8,114 bases of DNA from Acidobacteriota bacterium (GCA_003650445.1 QMQE01000118.1:1-8114); one strand, 5' to 3'. Positions 1 to 6,289 are shown, counted from the first letter of the stretch. The notes: generated by a model from the letters alone, not told the origin. Made by a program: numbers and translations.

Positions 1-33
1 CTTTGTGCCCTTGTGTCTTTGTGTTGAATTCCC
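1..33. repeat. 33-bp intergenic direct repeat, copy 1
   Basis: This stretch matches 135-167 at 31 of 33 positions (differences at 16/150 and 27/161). It is internally periodic: three 8-nt units, CTTTGTGC, CCTTGTGT and CTTTGTGT, occupy 1-24. It then runs into a C/T-rich stretch (28-49), as copy 2 does. It touches the window edge, so its left boundary is unknown. I recall similar CTTTGTG-type intergenic repeats in other environmental bacterial genomes, but cannot confirm that here. No coding function is seen. Confidence 0.8.
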
Positions 34-53
34 CTCTCCTCCTCCCTGCGGTC

Positions 54-77
54 GAGTGCAAGTGAAAGTGCGAGTGC
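54..77. repeat. Four-unit hexamer repeat (RAGTGM)
   Basis: Four consecutive 6-nt units read GAGTGC, AAGTGA, AAGTGC and GAGTGC. The array lies in the spacer between the two CTTTGTG repeat copies. It is short and degenerate, and no function can be assigned. Confidence 0.6.
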
Positions 78-86
78 GCGAAAGAA

Positions 87-102
87 GGGAATGGCCATTC
101 CC
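87..102. repeat. 16-bp perfect palindrome
   Basis: GGGAATGGCCATTCCC is a perfect inverted repeat. As RNA it could form a 6-bp stem closed by a GGCC loop; as DNA it could be a dimeric protein site. There is no T-run on either side, so it is not a typical intrinsic terminator. It sits about 210 bp upstream of the mtnA promoter, too far for a simple operator of that promoter. Confidence 0.6.
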
Positions 103-134
103 CGATTCTGAACCTTAGTTCTATCTTTTCTGAA

Positions 135-167
135 CTTTGTGCCCTTGTGCCTTTGTGTTGTATTCCC
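135..167. repeat. 33-bp intergenic direct repeat, copy 2
   Basis: Second copy of the repeat at 1-33, offset by 134 bp, 31/33 identical, with the same three 8-nt CTTTGTG-like units at 135-158. It is preceded by TTCTGAAC (128-135). That octamer also occurs at 106-113, adding a small nested direct repeat. Copy 2 continues into a long pyrimidine-rich tract. Confidence 0.8.
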
Positions 168-210
168 TTCTTTTCTCCTCTCCTCCGCTCTCCTCTTCCT
201 CATCCCCCTC
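161..210. repeat. Pyrimidine-rich tract
   Basis: On the + strand these 50 bases contain only three purines (A162, G187, A202). The tract joins repeat copy 2 to the 9-nt-period repeat at 208-236. Such strand-asymmetric tracts are often low-complexity spacer; nothing here indicates a specific role. Together with the repeats it makes 1-295 a gene-free, repeat-rich intergenic segment. Confidence 0.55.
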
Positions 211-236
211 AGCGGCCTCAGCGTGCTCTACGGTGA
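208..236. repeat. 9-nt-period degenerate tandem repeat
   Basis: Three successive 9-nt units read CTCAGCGGC (208-216), CTCAGCGTG (217-225) and CTCTACGGT (226-234), followed by GA. The unit length differs from the 8-nt period of the CTTTGTG repeats, so this is a separate repeat type. I recall CTCAGCG...CTCTGCGGTGA-like strings as dispersed intergenic repeats in other bacteria. That is memory, not a search. Confidence 0.6.
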
Positions 237-294
237 GTCTGCTCCCTGTCCCTCGACGCCCCACGCACACCGCACACCTTCTTCAAACTCAGAC

Positions 295-322
295 TTGCTT
301 CAACTTTTCCCTGCCGTATAAT
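295..322 (+). promoter_or_regulatory. Candidate sigma70 promoter of mtnA
   Basis: TTGCTT (295-300) is separated by 16 nt from a perfect TATAAT (317-322). Transcription would begin near 329-330, giving a leader of about 25 nt. That leader contains GGAGG (345-349) just before the GTG at 354. The -10 box overlaps the ATG at 321, so that ATG would lie upstream of the transcript and could not be used from this promoter. Confidence 0.6.
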
Positions 323-353
323 GGGCAGGAAAGGAATTGACACCGGAGGCAGC

Positions 354-1331
354 GTGGAACATATTAAATGGAAAGACAATGAACTGATTCTCCTGGACCA
401 ACGAAAGCTGCCACAGGAAATCACATTTGTAACCTGCAAGACGCCGGGTGATATCGCATCTGCCATCCGGAATATGGTGGTCAGAGGTGCCCCGGCCATC
501 GGCATTACCGCCGCGTATGGACTGGCCATGTCTGGCATTTCGAAGCGGGATTTTGATGCGGATTGCCAGCTTCTCCTGGACAGCCGTCCCACCGCTGTGA
601 ATCTTCAATGGGCGGTGGAGCGAATGCGGGATTGCTACCGTAAAAATCACAGAAACAGCAAAGCCCTTGTGGCAGAAGCCGTTTCAATTCACCGGGAAGA
701 TATTGAGATGAATCGACGGATGGGAGATTTCGGCGCGTCTCTTTTCAGTAAACCGGTTACAATTTTGACCCATTGCAACGCAGGCGCACTTGCCACCGGC
801 GGATACGGTACAGCGCTGGGTGTAATTCGCTCCCTTTATGGCTCACAAAAGCTGAAAAAAGTGTTCGTGGATGAAACAAGGCCCTACCTCCAGGGGGCAC
901 GTTTGACTGCTTTTGAACTTGCCGAAGCCAGAATTCCCCACCGGGTCATCACGGATAACAGTGCCGGATATTTTATGCAGAAGAGGGCAATTGATGCCGT
1001 TATTACGGGAGCAGACCGCATCGCCGCCAACGGGGATACCGCCAACAAGATCGGAACGATGATGGTGGCTGTCCTCGCCAATTATTTTGGGATACCATTT
1101 TATATTGCGGCACCCGGGACTACCTTTGACCTTTCCATCACCTCCGGTGACGAAATCCCCATTGAAGAACGGGGACGGGATGAGGTGGCATTCATCAACG
1201 GAAAGTCCATTGTGCCGGACAAAAGCCCCGTGGCCCACATCGGTTTCGATGTGACACCTGGAAGTCTCATTACGGGTTTTATCACTGATCGGGGTGTTCT
1301 TCACCCGCCGTTTCAAGATAATTCTCACTGA
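354..1331 (+). CDS. mtnA: S-methyl-5-thioribose-1-phosphate isomerase
   Basis: Cytosolic enzyme of methionine salvage. It converts 5-methylthioribose-1-phosphate to 5-methylthioribulose-1-phosphate and belongs to the eIF2B-like superfamily. Numbering from GTG 354 (325 aa), the N-terminal LLDQRKLP block is followed by the phosphate-site loop RGAPAIG (44-50). The catalytic Cys lies in THCNAG (C141) and the catalytic Asp in GADRIAANGD (D221). The C-terminal FDVTPGSLITG block is typical. Length is close to the family's roughly 340-350 aa. I chose GTG 354 over the in-frame ATG 321 because GGAGG lies 4 nt upstream of it, family homology begins there (MEHIKWKDNEL), and the ATG overlaps a TATAAT box. 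No other salvage gene is in the window. The ADP-ribose-1,5-bisphosphate isomerase and eIF2B-related paralogues are less likely given the full MtnA motif set. Confidence 0.93.
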   Translation: MEHIKWKDNELILLDQRKLPQEITFVTCKTPGDIASAIRNMVVRGAPAIGITAAYGLAMSGISKRDFDADCQLLLDSRPTAVNLQWAVERMRDCYRKNHRNSKALVAEAVSIHREDIEMNRRMGDFGASLFSKPVTILTHCNAGALATGGYGTALGVIRSLYGSQKLKKVFVDETRPYLQGARLTAFELAEARIPHRVITDNSAGYFMQKRAIDAVITGADRIAANGDTANKIGTMMVAVLANYFGIPFYIAAPGTTFDLSITSGDEIPIEERGRDEVAFINGKSIVPDKSPVAHIGFDVTPGSLITGFITDRGVLHPPFQDNSH

Positions 1332-1350
1332 AATCCCCCGGGAATTTCAG
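1328..1350 (+). terminator. Hairpin at mtnA stop, possible weak terminator
   Basis: CTGAAAT (1328-1334) pairs with ATTTCAG (1344-1350). Two C-G pairs extend the stem across a bulged A (1343), giving about 9 bp with a short loop. The mtnA TGA (1329-1331) is in the 5' arm. It is followed by TAGAAACCG and then A-rich sequence, not a T-run, so it is not a canonical intrinsic terminator. It may instead stabilise the 3' end or act with Rho. Confidence 0.35.
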
Positions 1351-1401
1351 TAGAAACCGTAAAAAAAGACAAAAAACTACAGATTGCCTTATTTGTTTTG
1401 T

Positions 1402-1429
1402 TTGACAAGGACAGTGAAATTGCTATAAT
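1402..1429 (+). promoter_or_regulatory. Strong sigma70 promoter of spoVG operon
   Basis: A perfect TTGACA (1402-1407), a 16-nt spacer and a perfect TATAAT (1424-1429) are present, with an extended -10 TGC directly before the -10. A-tracts (1361-1367, 1371-1376) and a T-rich stretch upstream resemble an UP element. The start would be near 1436, giving a leader of about 29 nt before spoVG. This is the best promoter in the window. It probably drives spoVG, tRNA-Gln, prs, rplY and pth. Confidence 0.85.
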
Positions 1430-1464
1430 GACCACGTTTTGACTAAACATGGAGGTCATGTAGC

Positions 1465-1926
1465 ATGCAGATCACAGAGGTCAATGTAACACCCATCAAC
1501 AATGAGAAGAAACTGAAGGGATTTGCTTCCATCGTCTTTGACAATTGCTTCATCGTCAGTGACATCAAGATTATTGAAACTGCACGGGGGGCCTTCCTGT
1601 CCATGCCCAGCAAAAAGGCTGCAAATGGGAAATTCAGAGATGTAGCACATCCACTTAACGGTGAAACCCGTAAGATGATTGAAGAACGGGTTTTCGAAAC
1701 GTACGAAACCGTCACCGGGCACCGGCTGGGTACGGATTTTGTCGCGAAGGGTATTGAAACTGAAGAATTACCGGAGACCCGGGAACTGGAACCGATTGAA
1801 AGCAATTTGGAAGCCACGTTGGCACCGAAACCGGATTTGGATCCTGAGCTGGATCCGGAAGAAAAGAAAGACAGGGAATCGGAGGACACTTCCACCCTCC
1901 TGTCGGTTAAAGAATTCGGTTATTGA
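1465..1926 (+). CDS. spoVG: SpoVG family RNA/DNA-binding regulator, long acidic tail
   Basis: Residues 1 to about 88 match the SpoVG fold: the MQITEVNVTPIN start, KLKGFASIVFDNCFIVSDIKI strand region, and a MPSKKAANGKFRDVAHPLN block. SpoVG proteins bind nucleic acid. They affect septation and sporulation in Bacillus and gene expression post-transcriptionally in other bacteria; in this non-sporeformer-like context a general regulatory role is inferred. GGAGG (1451-1455) lies 9 nt before the ATG. At 153 aa it is much longer than the usual 85-100 aa. Residues from about 95 on are rich in E, D and P (ETEELPETRELEPIES, then PDLDPELDPEE) and look disordered. It is first in the array, 8 nt before tRNA-Gln, downstream of the strongest promoter here. 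Confidence 0.93.
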   Translation: MQITEVNVTPINNEKKLKGFASIVFDNCFIVSDIKIIETARGAFLSMPSKKAANGKFRDVAHPLNGETRKMIEERVFETYETVTGHRLGTDFVAKGIETEELPETRELEPIESNLEATLAPKPDLDPELDPEEKKDRESEDTSTLLSVKEFGY

Positions 1927-1934
1927 TTAAAACT

Positions 1935-2009
1935 TGGGGAGTAGCCAAGTGGTAAGGCAGCGGGTTTTGGTTCCGCTATACGCAGGTTCGATTCCTGCCT
2001 CCCCAGCCA
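1935..2009 (+). tRNA. tRNA-Gln (anticodon UUG), CCA encoded
   Basis: The acceptor stem TGGGGAG (1935-1941) pairs with CTCCCCA (1999-2005), followed by discriminator G2006 and an encoded CCA (2007-2009). The D stem is GCC/GGC. The anticodon stem GCGGG/TCCGC closes a 7-nt loop TTTTGGT with anticodon TTG (1967-1969), which reads CAA. The T stem GCAGG/CCTGC closes TTCGATT. The variable loop is TATAC. The gene lies 8 nt after spoVG and 22 nt before prs, with no clear promoter of its own, so it is probably excised from the operon transcript. Confidence 0.97.
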
Positions 2010-2028
2010 TCCTTAAATTGGGAAGGAT
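2009..2028 (+). promoter_or_regulatory. Small hairpin overlapping the prs ribosome site
   Basis: ATCCTT (2009-2014) can pair with AAGGAT (2023-2028) across an 8-nt loop. The 3' arm contains the AAGG of the prs Shine-Dalgarno. The 5' arm starts with the last A of the tRNA CCA, so 3' maturation of the tRNA would trim the stem. It is only 6 bp and may be chance. Confidence 0.3.
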
Positions 2029-2031
2029 TGA

Positions 2032-2979
2032 ATGATGAAACATCATCCTCTGAAAATTTTTTCAGGTACTTCAAATCCGGCTATTGCAAGGGAAATTTCG
2101 GACTACCTGGGGATTAAACTCTCGCATATTGATCTCGGCCGGTTCAGCGACGGTGAAATTTCCTGTTATATCCCGGACAACGTCCGTGGTTCCGATGTAT
2201 TTTTCATTCAATCCACATGCGCCCCTGCCAACGAGAACCTTATGGAGCTCCTCATCGCCATTGACACATTGAAGCGTTCCAGTGCCACACGGATTACGGC
2301 AGTTATTCCCTACTTCGGCTACGCGAGGCAGGATCGAAAACACAAACCCAGGGTACCCATCACATCCAAGCTCGTGGCAGACCTGCTGGAAAAAGCCGGG
2401 GTGTCCCGAGTTCTGACTATGGACCTTCACGCGAACCAGATTCAGGGTTTTTTTGATGTTCCGGTAGACCATCTGTACAGTTCAGCAATTTTTATCGGTT
2501 TCATTCGCTCATTAAACATCCCGAATCTCTGCGTCGTAGCCCCTGATGTCGGCGGGGCGGAACGGGCCAGAGCATATTCAAAGCGACTGGATGCGCCTCT
2601 GGCAATTGTGGACAAGCGCCGGGAACAGGCCAATGAGTCGGAAGTCATGAACGTTGTCGGAAATGTAAAGGGCAAGGATGTCCTGATTATTGATGACATA
2701 ATTGATACGGCCGGCACCATCGTTAAAACTGCCCACGCACTGATGGTAAAGGGCGCTCATTCCATCCGGACCGCAATCACACATGGTGTATTGTCCGGCC
2801 CGGCTATGGAAAGAATCAATCAGTCTCATATCGAGAAGGTGTACATTACAAACACCATTCCGTTTAATAAAGAAAATGACCCGAAAGATCGGGTACAGGT
2901 ATTGTCCGTTGCCAACCTCTTCGGTGAAGCAATCAAACGGACACATGAAGAAACGTCAATCAGTTCACTATTCATCTAA
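2032..2979 (+). CDS. prs: Ribose-phosphate pyrophosphokinase (PRPP synthetase)
   Basis: Cytosolic enzyme transferring pyrophosphate from ATP to ribose 5-phosphate to make PRPP, the precursor of purines, pyrimidines, histidine, tryptophan and NAD. All class I landmarks are present: FSGTSNPAIAREI at the N-terminus, the RQDRK ATP-site segment (99-103), DLHANQIQGFF (131-141) with the metal-site His133, and KRREQ of the flexible loop (195-199). The PRPP-binding loop DDIIDTAGT is at 221-229, and the C-terminus ends ETSISSLFI, as class I enzymes do. The 315-aa length is normal. AAGG (2023-2026) precedes two adjacent ATGs (2032 and 2035); either could be used, and 2035 has the more usual 8-nt spacing. 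It lies between tRNA-Gln and rplY and is read through from the spoVG promoter. Confidence 0.97.
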   Translation: MMKHHPLKIFSGTSNPAIAREISDYLGIKLSHIDLGRFSDGEISCYIPDNVRGSDVFFIQSTCAPANENLMELLIAIDTLKRSSATRITAVIPYFGYARQDRKHKPRVPITSKLVADLLEKAGVSRVLTMDLHANQIQGFFDVPVDHLYSSAIFIGFIRSLNIPNLCVVAPDVGGAERARAYSKRLDAPLAIVDKRREQANESEVMNVVGNVKGKDVLIIDDIIDTAGTIVKTAHALMVKGAHSIRTAITHGVLSGPAMERINQSHIEKVYITNTIPFNKENDPKDRVQVLSVANLFGEAIKRTHEETSISSLFI

Positions 2980-2993
2980 TTTGGAGGAACACA

Positions 2994-3656
2994 ATGAAAG
3001 AGTATATTGAAGTCGAGCCGAGAGAGCTAACAGGGAAAGGCCCCAACAGACGGCTCAGAAAGCTGGGAATGATTCCCGGCGTTGTATATGGCGGAGACAG
3101 AAAGGCTCTGTCCATTTCTATTTCAGAAAAAGAAGTGTGGCAGATGCTCCATGCCGAAACCGGCCTGAACACAGTCCGGATGCTGAAGCTTGCCGGAACA
3201 GACCGGAAACGCACCGTGATGATCAAGGACTACCAGAGTGACCCGATTACCCGTCGTGTCATTCACGCCGATTTTCTCCGGGTGAATCCGGATCAGGAAA
3301 TCGAGGTTACGGTTCCGGTGAAGATTATCGGCACCTCTTACGGTGTCAAGACAGAGGGCGGCATGATGGACTTTATTGCGAGGGACCTGGATCTTATCGC
3401 AAAGGTTACCGAAATCCCAGCTGCCATTGAAGTGGATGTCTCTGAGCTTCGGATTGGTGATTCCCTCCGGGTGAAAGACCTTTCGGTTGAAAATGTGACG
3501 TTTACTGTCCCTGAAGAAACCGTAATCGTGAAAGTAGATGTCATGAGAATTAGCGAAGAGCCGACTGAAGAAGCAGAAGAATTGCTGGAAGAGGGAGAAG
3601 AGGCGGCCGAAGCAGCAGCCGAAACAGAAGCCGAAACAGCGACCGAACAAAAATAG
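2994..3656 (+). CDS. rplY: Ribosomal protein bL25, long Ctc/TL5 form
   Basis: 5S rRNA-binding protein of the large subunit, in its two-domain form (Ctc, TL5). Residues 1 to about 92 are the bL25 beta-barrel, with GKGPNRRLRKLGMIPGVVYGG and the YQSDPITRRVIHADFLRV signature. Residues about 100-183 are the TL5 C-terminal beta domain (VPVKIIGTSYGVKTEGGM ... DVSELRIGDSLRVKDL). A Glu/Ala tail (about 186-220) follows, encoded by near-repeats of GCCGAAACA. GGAGG (2983-2987) lies 6 nt before the ATG. It starts 14 nt after prs and ends 6 nt before pth. The prs-rplY-pth linkage is widespread in bacteria and supports the call. Tail length varies freely in this family. Confidence 0.96.
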   Translation: MKEYIEVEPRELTGKGPNRRLRKLGMIPGVVYGGDRKALSISISEKEVWQMLHAETGLNTVRMLKLAGTDRKRTVMIKDYQSDPITRRVIHADFLRVNPDQEIEVTVPVKIIGTSYGVKTEGGMMDFIARDLDLIAKVTEIPAAIEVDVSELRIGDSLRVKDLSVENVTFTVPEETVIVKVDVMRISEEPTEEAEELLEEGEEAAEAAAETEAETATEQK

Positions 3657-3662
3657 TACAGT

Positions 3663-4238
3663 ATGCATCTTATCGTTGGGTTAGGAAATCCGGGACGGCG
3701 GTATCAGTTTACCCGCCACAATCTCGGATTTCTTTTTTTGGACTACATCTGTAGAGAACAAGGTGAAACTGCAAAGTTTAAGGATAAACTTAATTTTGCC
3801 TTCCTTCGCACGGAACTCTTCAAAGAAGATGTTGTCCTCGCAAAGCCCACCACATTCATGAATTTGAGTGGCAACGGCGTGAAAGATGTGATGAACTACT
3901 TCAAAATTGATTCAGACAAACTAATCGTCTGTTATGACGATCTGGACCTCCCTGTGGGAACCATCCGAATCAGGGATAAAGGCAGTTCCGGCGGCCACAA
4001 GGGCCTGTCCCATATCATTAATGTTCTCGGAACAGATACTTTCATCCGGATCCGATTTGGAATTGATTCCCCACTGAGAGGGGATCGGCCCGGAGTGGAC
4101 TATGTCCTCTCAAAAATTCCCAAAGGGGAACAGGATTTGTTTGAATCTGCACTTAAAAACGCATATAATGCTCTTCATATACTTTTCGAGGAGCGCGACT
4201 TGAAAAAGGTAATGCAACTTTACAATAAACGAGTCTAA
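3663..4238 (+). CDS. pth: Peptidyl-tRNA hydrolase
   Basis: Cytosolic hydrolase releasing tRNA from peptidyl-tRNA that has dropped off ribosomes. The N-terminus carries the family signature GLGNPGRRYQFTRHNLGF with N9 and catalytic H19; TFMNLSG gives N67 and CYDDLDLPVG gives D92. These correspond to E. coli N10, H20, N68 and D93. E. coli N114 appears to be K113 here (GGHKG in place of GGHNG). The 191-aa length is normal. I see no Shine-Dalgarno in the 6 nt after the rplY stop or just before it, so translation is probably coupled to rplY. Its 3' end contains a candidate promoter for hppA, and its stop codon lies in the hppA ribosome-binding site. Confidence 0.97.
   Translation: MHLIVGLGNPGRRYQFTRHNLGFLFLDYICREQGETAKFKDKLNFAFLRTELFKEDVVLAKPTTFMNLSGNGVKDVMNYFKIDSDKLIVCYDDLDLPVGTIRIRDKGSSGGHKGLSHIINVLGTDTFIRIRFGIDSPLRGDRPGVDYVLSKIPKGEQDLFESALKNAYNALHILFEERDLKKVMQLYNKRV
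4141..4169 (+). promoter_or_regulatory. Candidate hppA promoter inside pth
   Basis: TTGAAT (4141-4146), a 17-nt spacer and a perfect TATAAT (4164-4169) lie in the last 100 bp of pth. The start would be near 4176-4177, with a leader of about 77 nt. This would let hppA be expressed independently of the spoVG-pth operon. TATAAT hexamers arise by chance about twice per strand in a window this size, so this is a candidate only. Confidence 0.5.
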
Positions 4239-4252
4239 GGAGGGTTGAAGTT

Positions 4253-6289
4253 TTGTCTATGCAAACAATCATTTACCTGATACCAGTTGGTGGGGTGCTG
4301 GCGATTCTGTTCGCATTGTGGAAATCAATGTGGGTCGCAAAACAGGATGAAGGCAATGACACAATGAAAGAAATTGCCGGCCACATCCGGGAAGGCGCTA
4401 TGGCGTTCCTGTCCCGTGAATACCGGGTATTGGCCATTTTCGTTGTTGTAATCGCTATTCTCCTGATCATTGGAAACTACAGCAACACTGCAAGTAGCCC
4501 CCTTGTGGCGCTTTCCTTTGTTGTCGGCGCATTTTGTTCCGCACTGGCGGGATTTTTCGGAATGAAAGTGGCCACCCTATCCAACGTCAGAACTACCAAC
4601 GCGGCAAAAAAAGAAGGCCTTGTCTCGGCACTGATGGTTGCGTTTTCAGGCGGTTCGGTTATGGGGATGGCTGTGGTTGGCCTGGGTGTCCTGGGCCTTG
4701 GAACTCTCTTTATCGTATATCTCAAGATTTTCAACTTTGACTTCCAGAACCTCAGTGTCCTGAATCGGATTCTGGCGGTTCTAAGTGGATTTTCCCTTGG
4801 CGCCAGCTCCATTGCCCTCTTTGCGCGTGTAGGCGGCGGCATTTATACCAAGGCTGCTGACGTGGGTGCTGACCTGGTTGGGAAAGTGGAAGCCGGTATT
4901 CCGGAAGATGACCCCCGGAACCCGGCTGTCATTGCCGATAATGTCGGTGATAATGTTGGCGATGTCGCAGGAATGGGGGCAGACCTCTTCGAATCCTACG
5001 TCGGCGCCATTGTCGGTTCCATGGTTCTTGGCACCACAATGCAGCCCTCACCTATCAATTACGTGGTTATGCCACTGGTACTGGCAGCAGTGGGTATCAT
5101 CGTATCCATTCTCGGCACTTTTTTTGTTCGGACAAAGGAAGGCGGGAACCCCCAGGCGGCATTGAATATCGGAACTTTCGGCGCAGGTGCCCTCATGGCA
5201 ATCGCATCCTACTTTATTATCGGATTCTTTGCCCCGGACAATACGCTACACATCTTCATCGCAGTTGTAACCGGATTGGTCGCCGGAATCCTCATTGGCC
5301 TCATCACAGAATATTACACATCTGAATCCAAAGGCCATGCCCGTAACATCGCCAAAGATTCCCAGACTGGTGCCGCCACAAACATCATCAGCGGCCTGGC
5401 AGTTGGAATGCGCTCCACAGCGGCACCGATTGTTGTGCTGGCTGTTGCCATTGTCACAGCTTTCCATTTTGCCGGCCTCTATGGAATTGCCCTGGCAGCT
5501 GTTGGCATGCTGGCCACTACCGGAATCCAGCTTGCGGTGGATGCTTACGGCCCCATTGCCGACAATGCCGGCGGCATTGCTGAAATGGCCCATCTGGACC
5601 CCGAAGTACGGGGAATCACGGATAAACTGGATGCGGTAGGAAATACAACCGCTGCCATCGGAAAGGGGTTTGCCATCGGTTCCGCAGCACTGACAGCACT
5701 GGCCCTATTCAGCGCATTTAAACACACCGCCCACGTCGGCCCCATCAACGTTGACAACCCATACGTAATGGCCGGGCTGTTTATCGGCGGTATGCTGCCA
5801 TTCCTGTTCTCTTCTCTTGCCATGCAGGCGGTTGGAGAAGCCGCTTTTGAAATGATTGAAGAGGTTCGCCGCCAGTTCCGGGAAATTCCCGGGCTGTTGG
5901 ATGGAAACGCCAAAGCTGATTTTGCCCGTTGCGTGGACATTTCCACAGCCGCTGCGATCAAGCGCATGGTCGTACCGGGCCTCATTGCGATTGTCACCCC
6001 GGTTGTTTTCGGTTTCATCAACAAGGAAATGCTGGGCGGCCTGCTGGCCGGTGTAACCGTCAGCGGTGTAGTTCTGGCTATTTTCATGGCCAATGCAGGC
6101 GGTGCCTGGGATAACGCAAAAAAGCACATCGAAACCGGTGCATTCGGTGGAAAGGGCTCCGACGCGCACAAAGCGGCTGTTGTGGGTGATACTGTAGGTG
6201 ATCCGTTCAAAGACACCGCCGGGCCATCCCTGAACATCCTGATCAAATTAATGTCCGTGGTTGCCCTTGTCATTGCGCCACTGCTCTGA
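4253..6289 (+). CDS. hppA: Membrane cation-pumping pyrophosphatase, K+-dependent type
   Basis: Integral membrane pump that couples PPi hydrolysis to Na+ or H+ export; 678 aa with the family's roughly 16 helices. The PPi site is clear: DVGADLVGKVE (D203-x7-K211-x-E213), DNVGDNVGDVAGMGADLFESY, and the C-terminal GDTVGDPFKDTAGPSLN. GNTTAAIG has A467 and G470, where K+-independent enzymes carry Lys and Thr, so K+ activation is predicted. D244 and E247 align by spacing with Thermotoga maritima D243 and E246, the arrangement seen in Na+ pumps and some H+ pumps. No Asp occurs at about 120-150, which weighs against the dual Na+/H+ Bacteroides type. The ion is therefore probably Na+ but unproven. AAGGAGGG (4237-4244) lies 8 nt from TTG 4253 and 14 nt from ATG 4259; I prefer the TTG. 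Confidence 0.96.
   Translation: MSMQTIIYLIPVGGVLAILFALWKSMWVAKQDEGNDTMKEIAGHIREGAMAFLSREYRVLAIFVVVIAILLIIGNYSNTASSPLVALSFVVGAFCSALAGFFGMKVATLSNVRTTNAAKKEGLVSALMVAFSGGSVMGMAVVGLGVLGLGTLFIVYLKIFNFDFQNLSVLNRILAVLSGFSLGASSIALFARVGGGIYTKAADVGADLVGKVEAGIPEDDPRNPAVIADNVGDNVGDVAGMGADLFESYVGAIVGSMVLGTTMQPSPINYVVMPLVLAAVGIIVSILGTFFVRTKEGGNPQAALNIGTFGAGALMAIASYFIIGFFAPDNTLHIFIAVVTGLVAGILIGLITEYYTSESKGHARNIAKDSQTGAATNIISGLAVGMRSTAAPIVVLAVAIVTAFHFAGLYGIALAAVGMLATTGIQLAVDAYGPIADNAGGIAEMAHLDPEVRGITDKLDAVGNTTAAIGKGFAIGSAALTALALFSAFKHTAHVGPINVDNPYVMAGLFIGGMLPFLFSSLAMQAVGEAAFEMIEEVRRQFREIPGLLDGNAKADFARCVDISTAAAIKRMVVPGLIAIVTPVVFGFINKEMLGGLLAGVTVSGVVLAIFMANAGGAWDNAKKHIETGAFGGKGSDAHKAAVVGDTVGDPFKDTAGPSLNILIKLMSVVALVIAPLL

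Noticed and set aside
1..167. CRISPR array
   Set aside because: Only two copies 134 bp apart, internally periodic, with no regular spacers and no cas genes nearby.
1..320. Replication origin or attachment site
   Set aside because: No DnaA-box cluster was seen and no integrase or replication gene adjoins; tRNA-Gln is intact with no nearby 3'-end duplication noticed.
137..340. Open frames of 60-67 codons over the repeat region
   Set aside because: They translate the pyrimidine-rich tract into Ser/Pro/Leu runs, lack a ribosome site and overlap the mtnA promoter.
843..1328. Antisense open frame within mtnA
   Set aside because: The + strand gene carries all MtnA motifs; the antisense product shows no family features.
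1443..1895. Antisense open frame over spoVG
   Set aside because: The Ser-rich product arises from the Glu/Asp-rich SpoVG tail read backwards.
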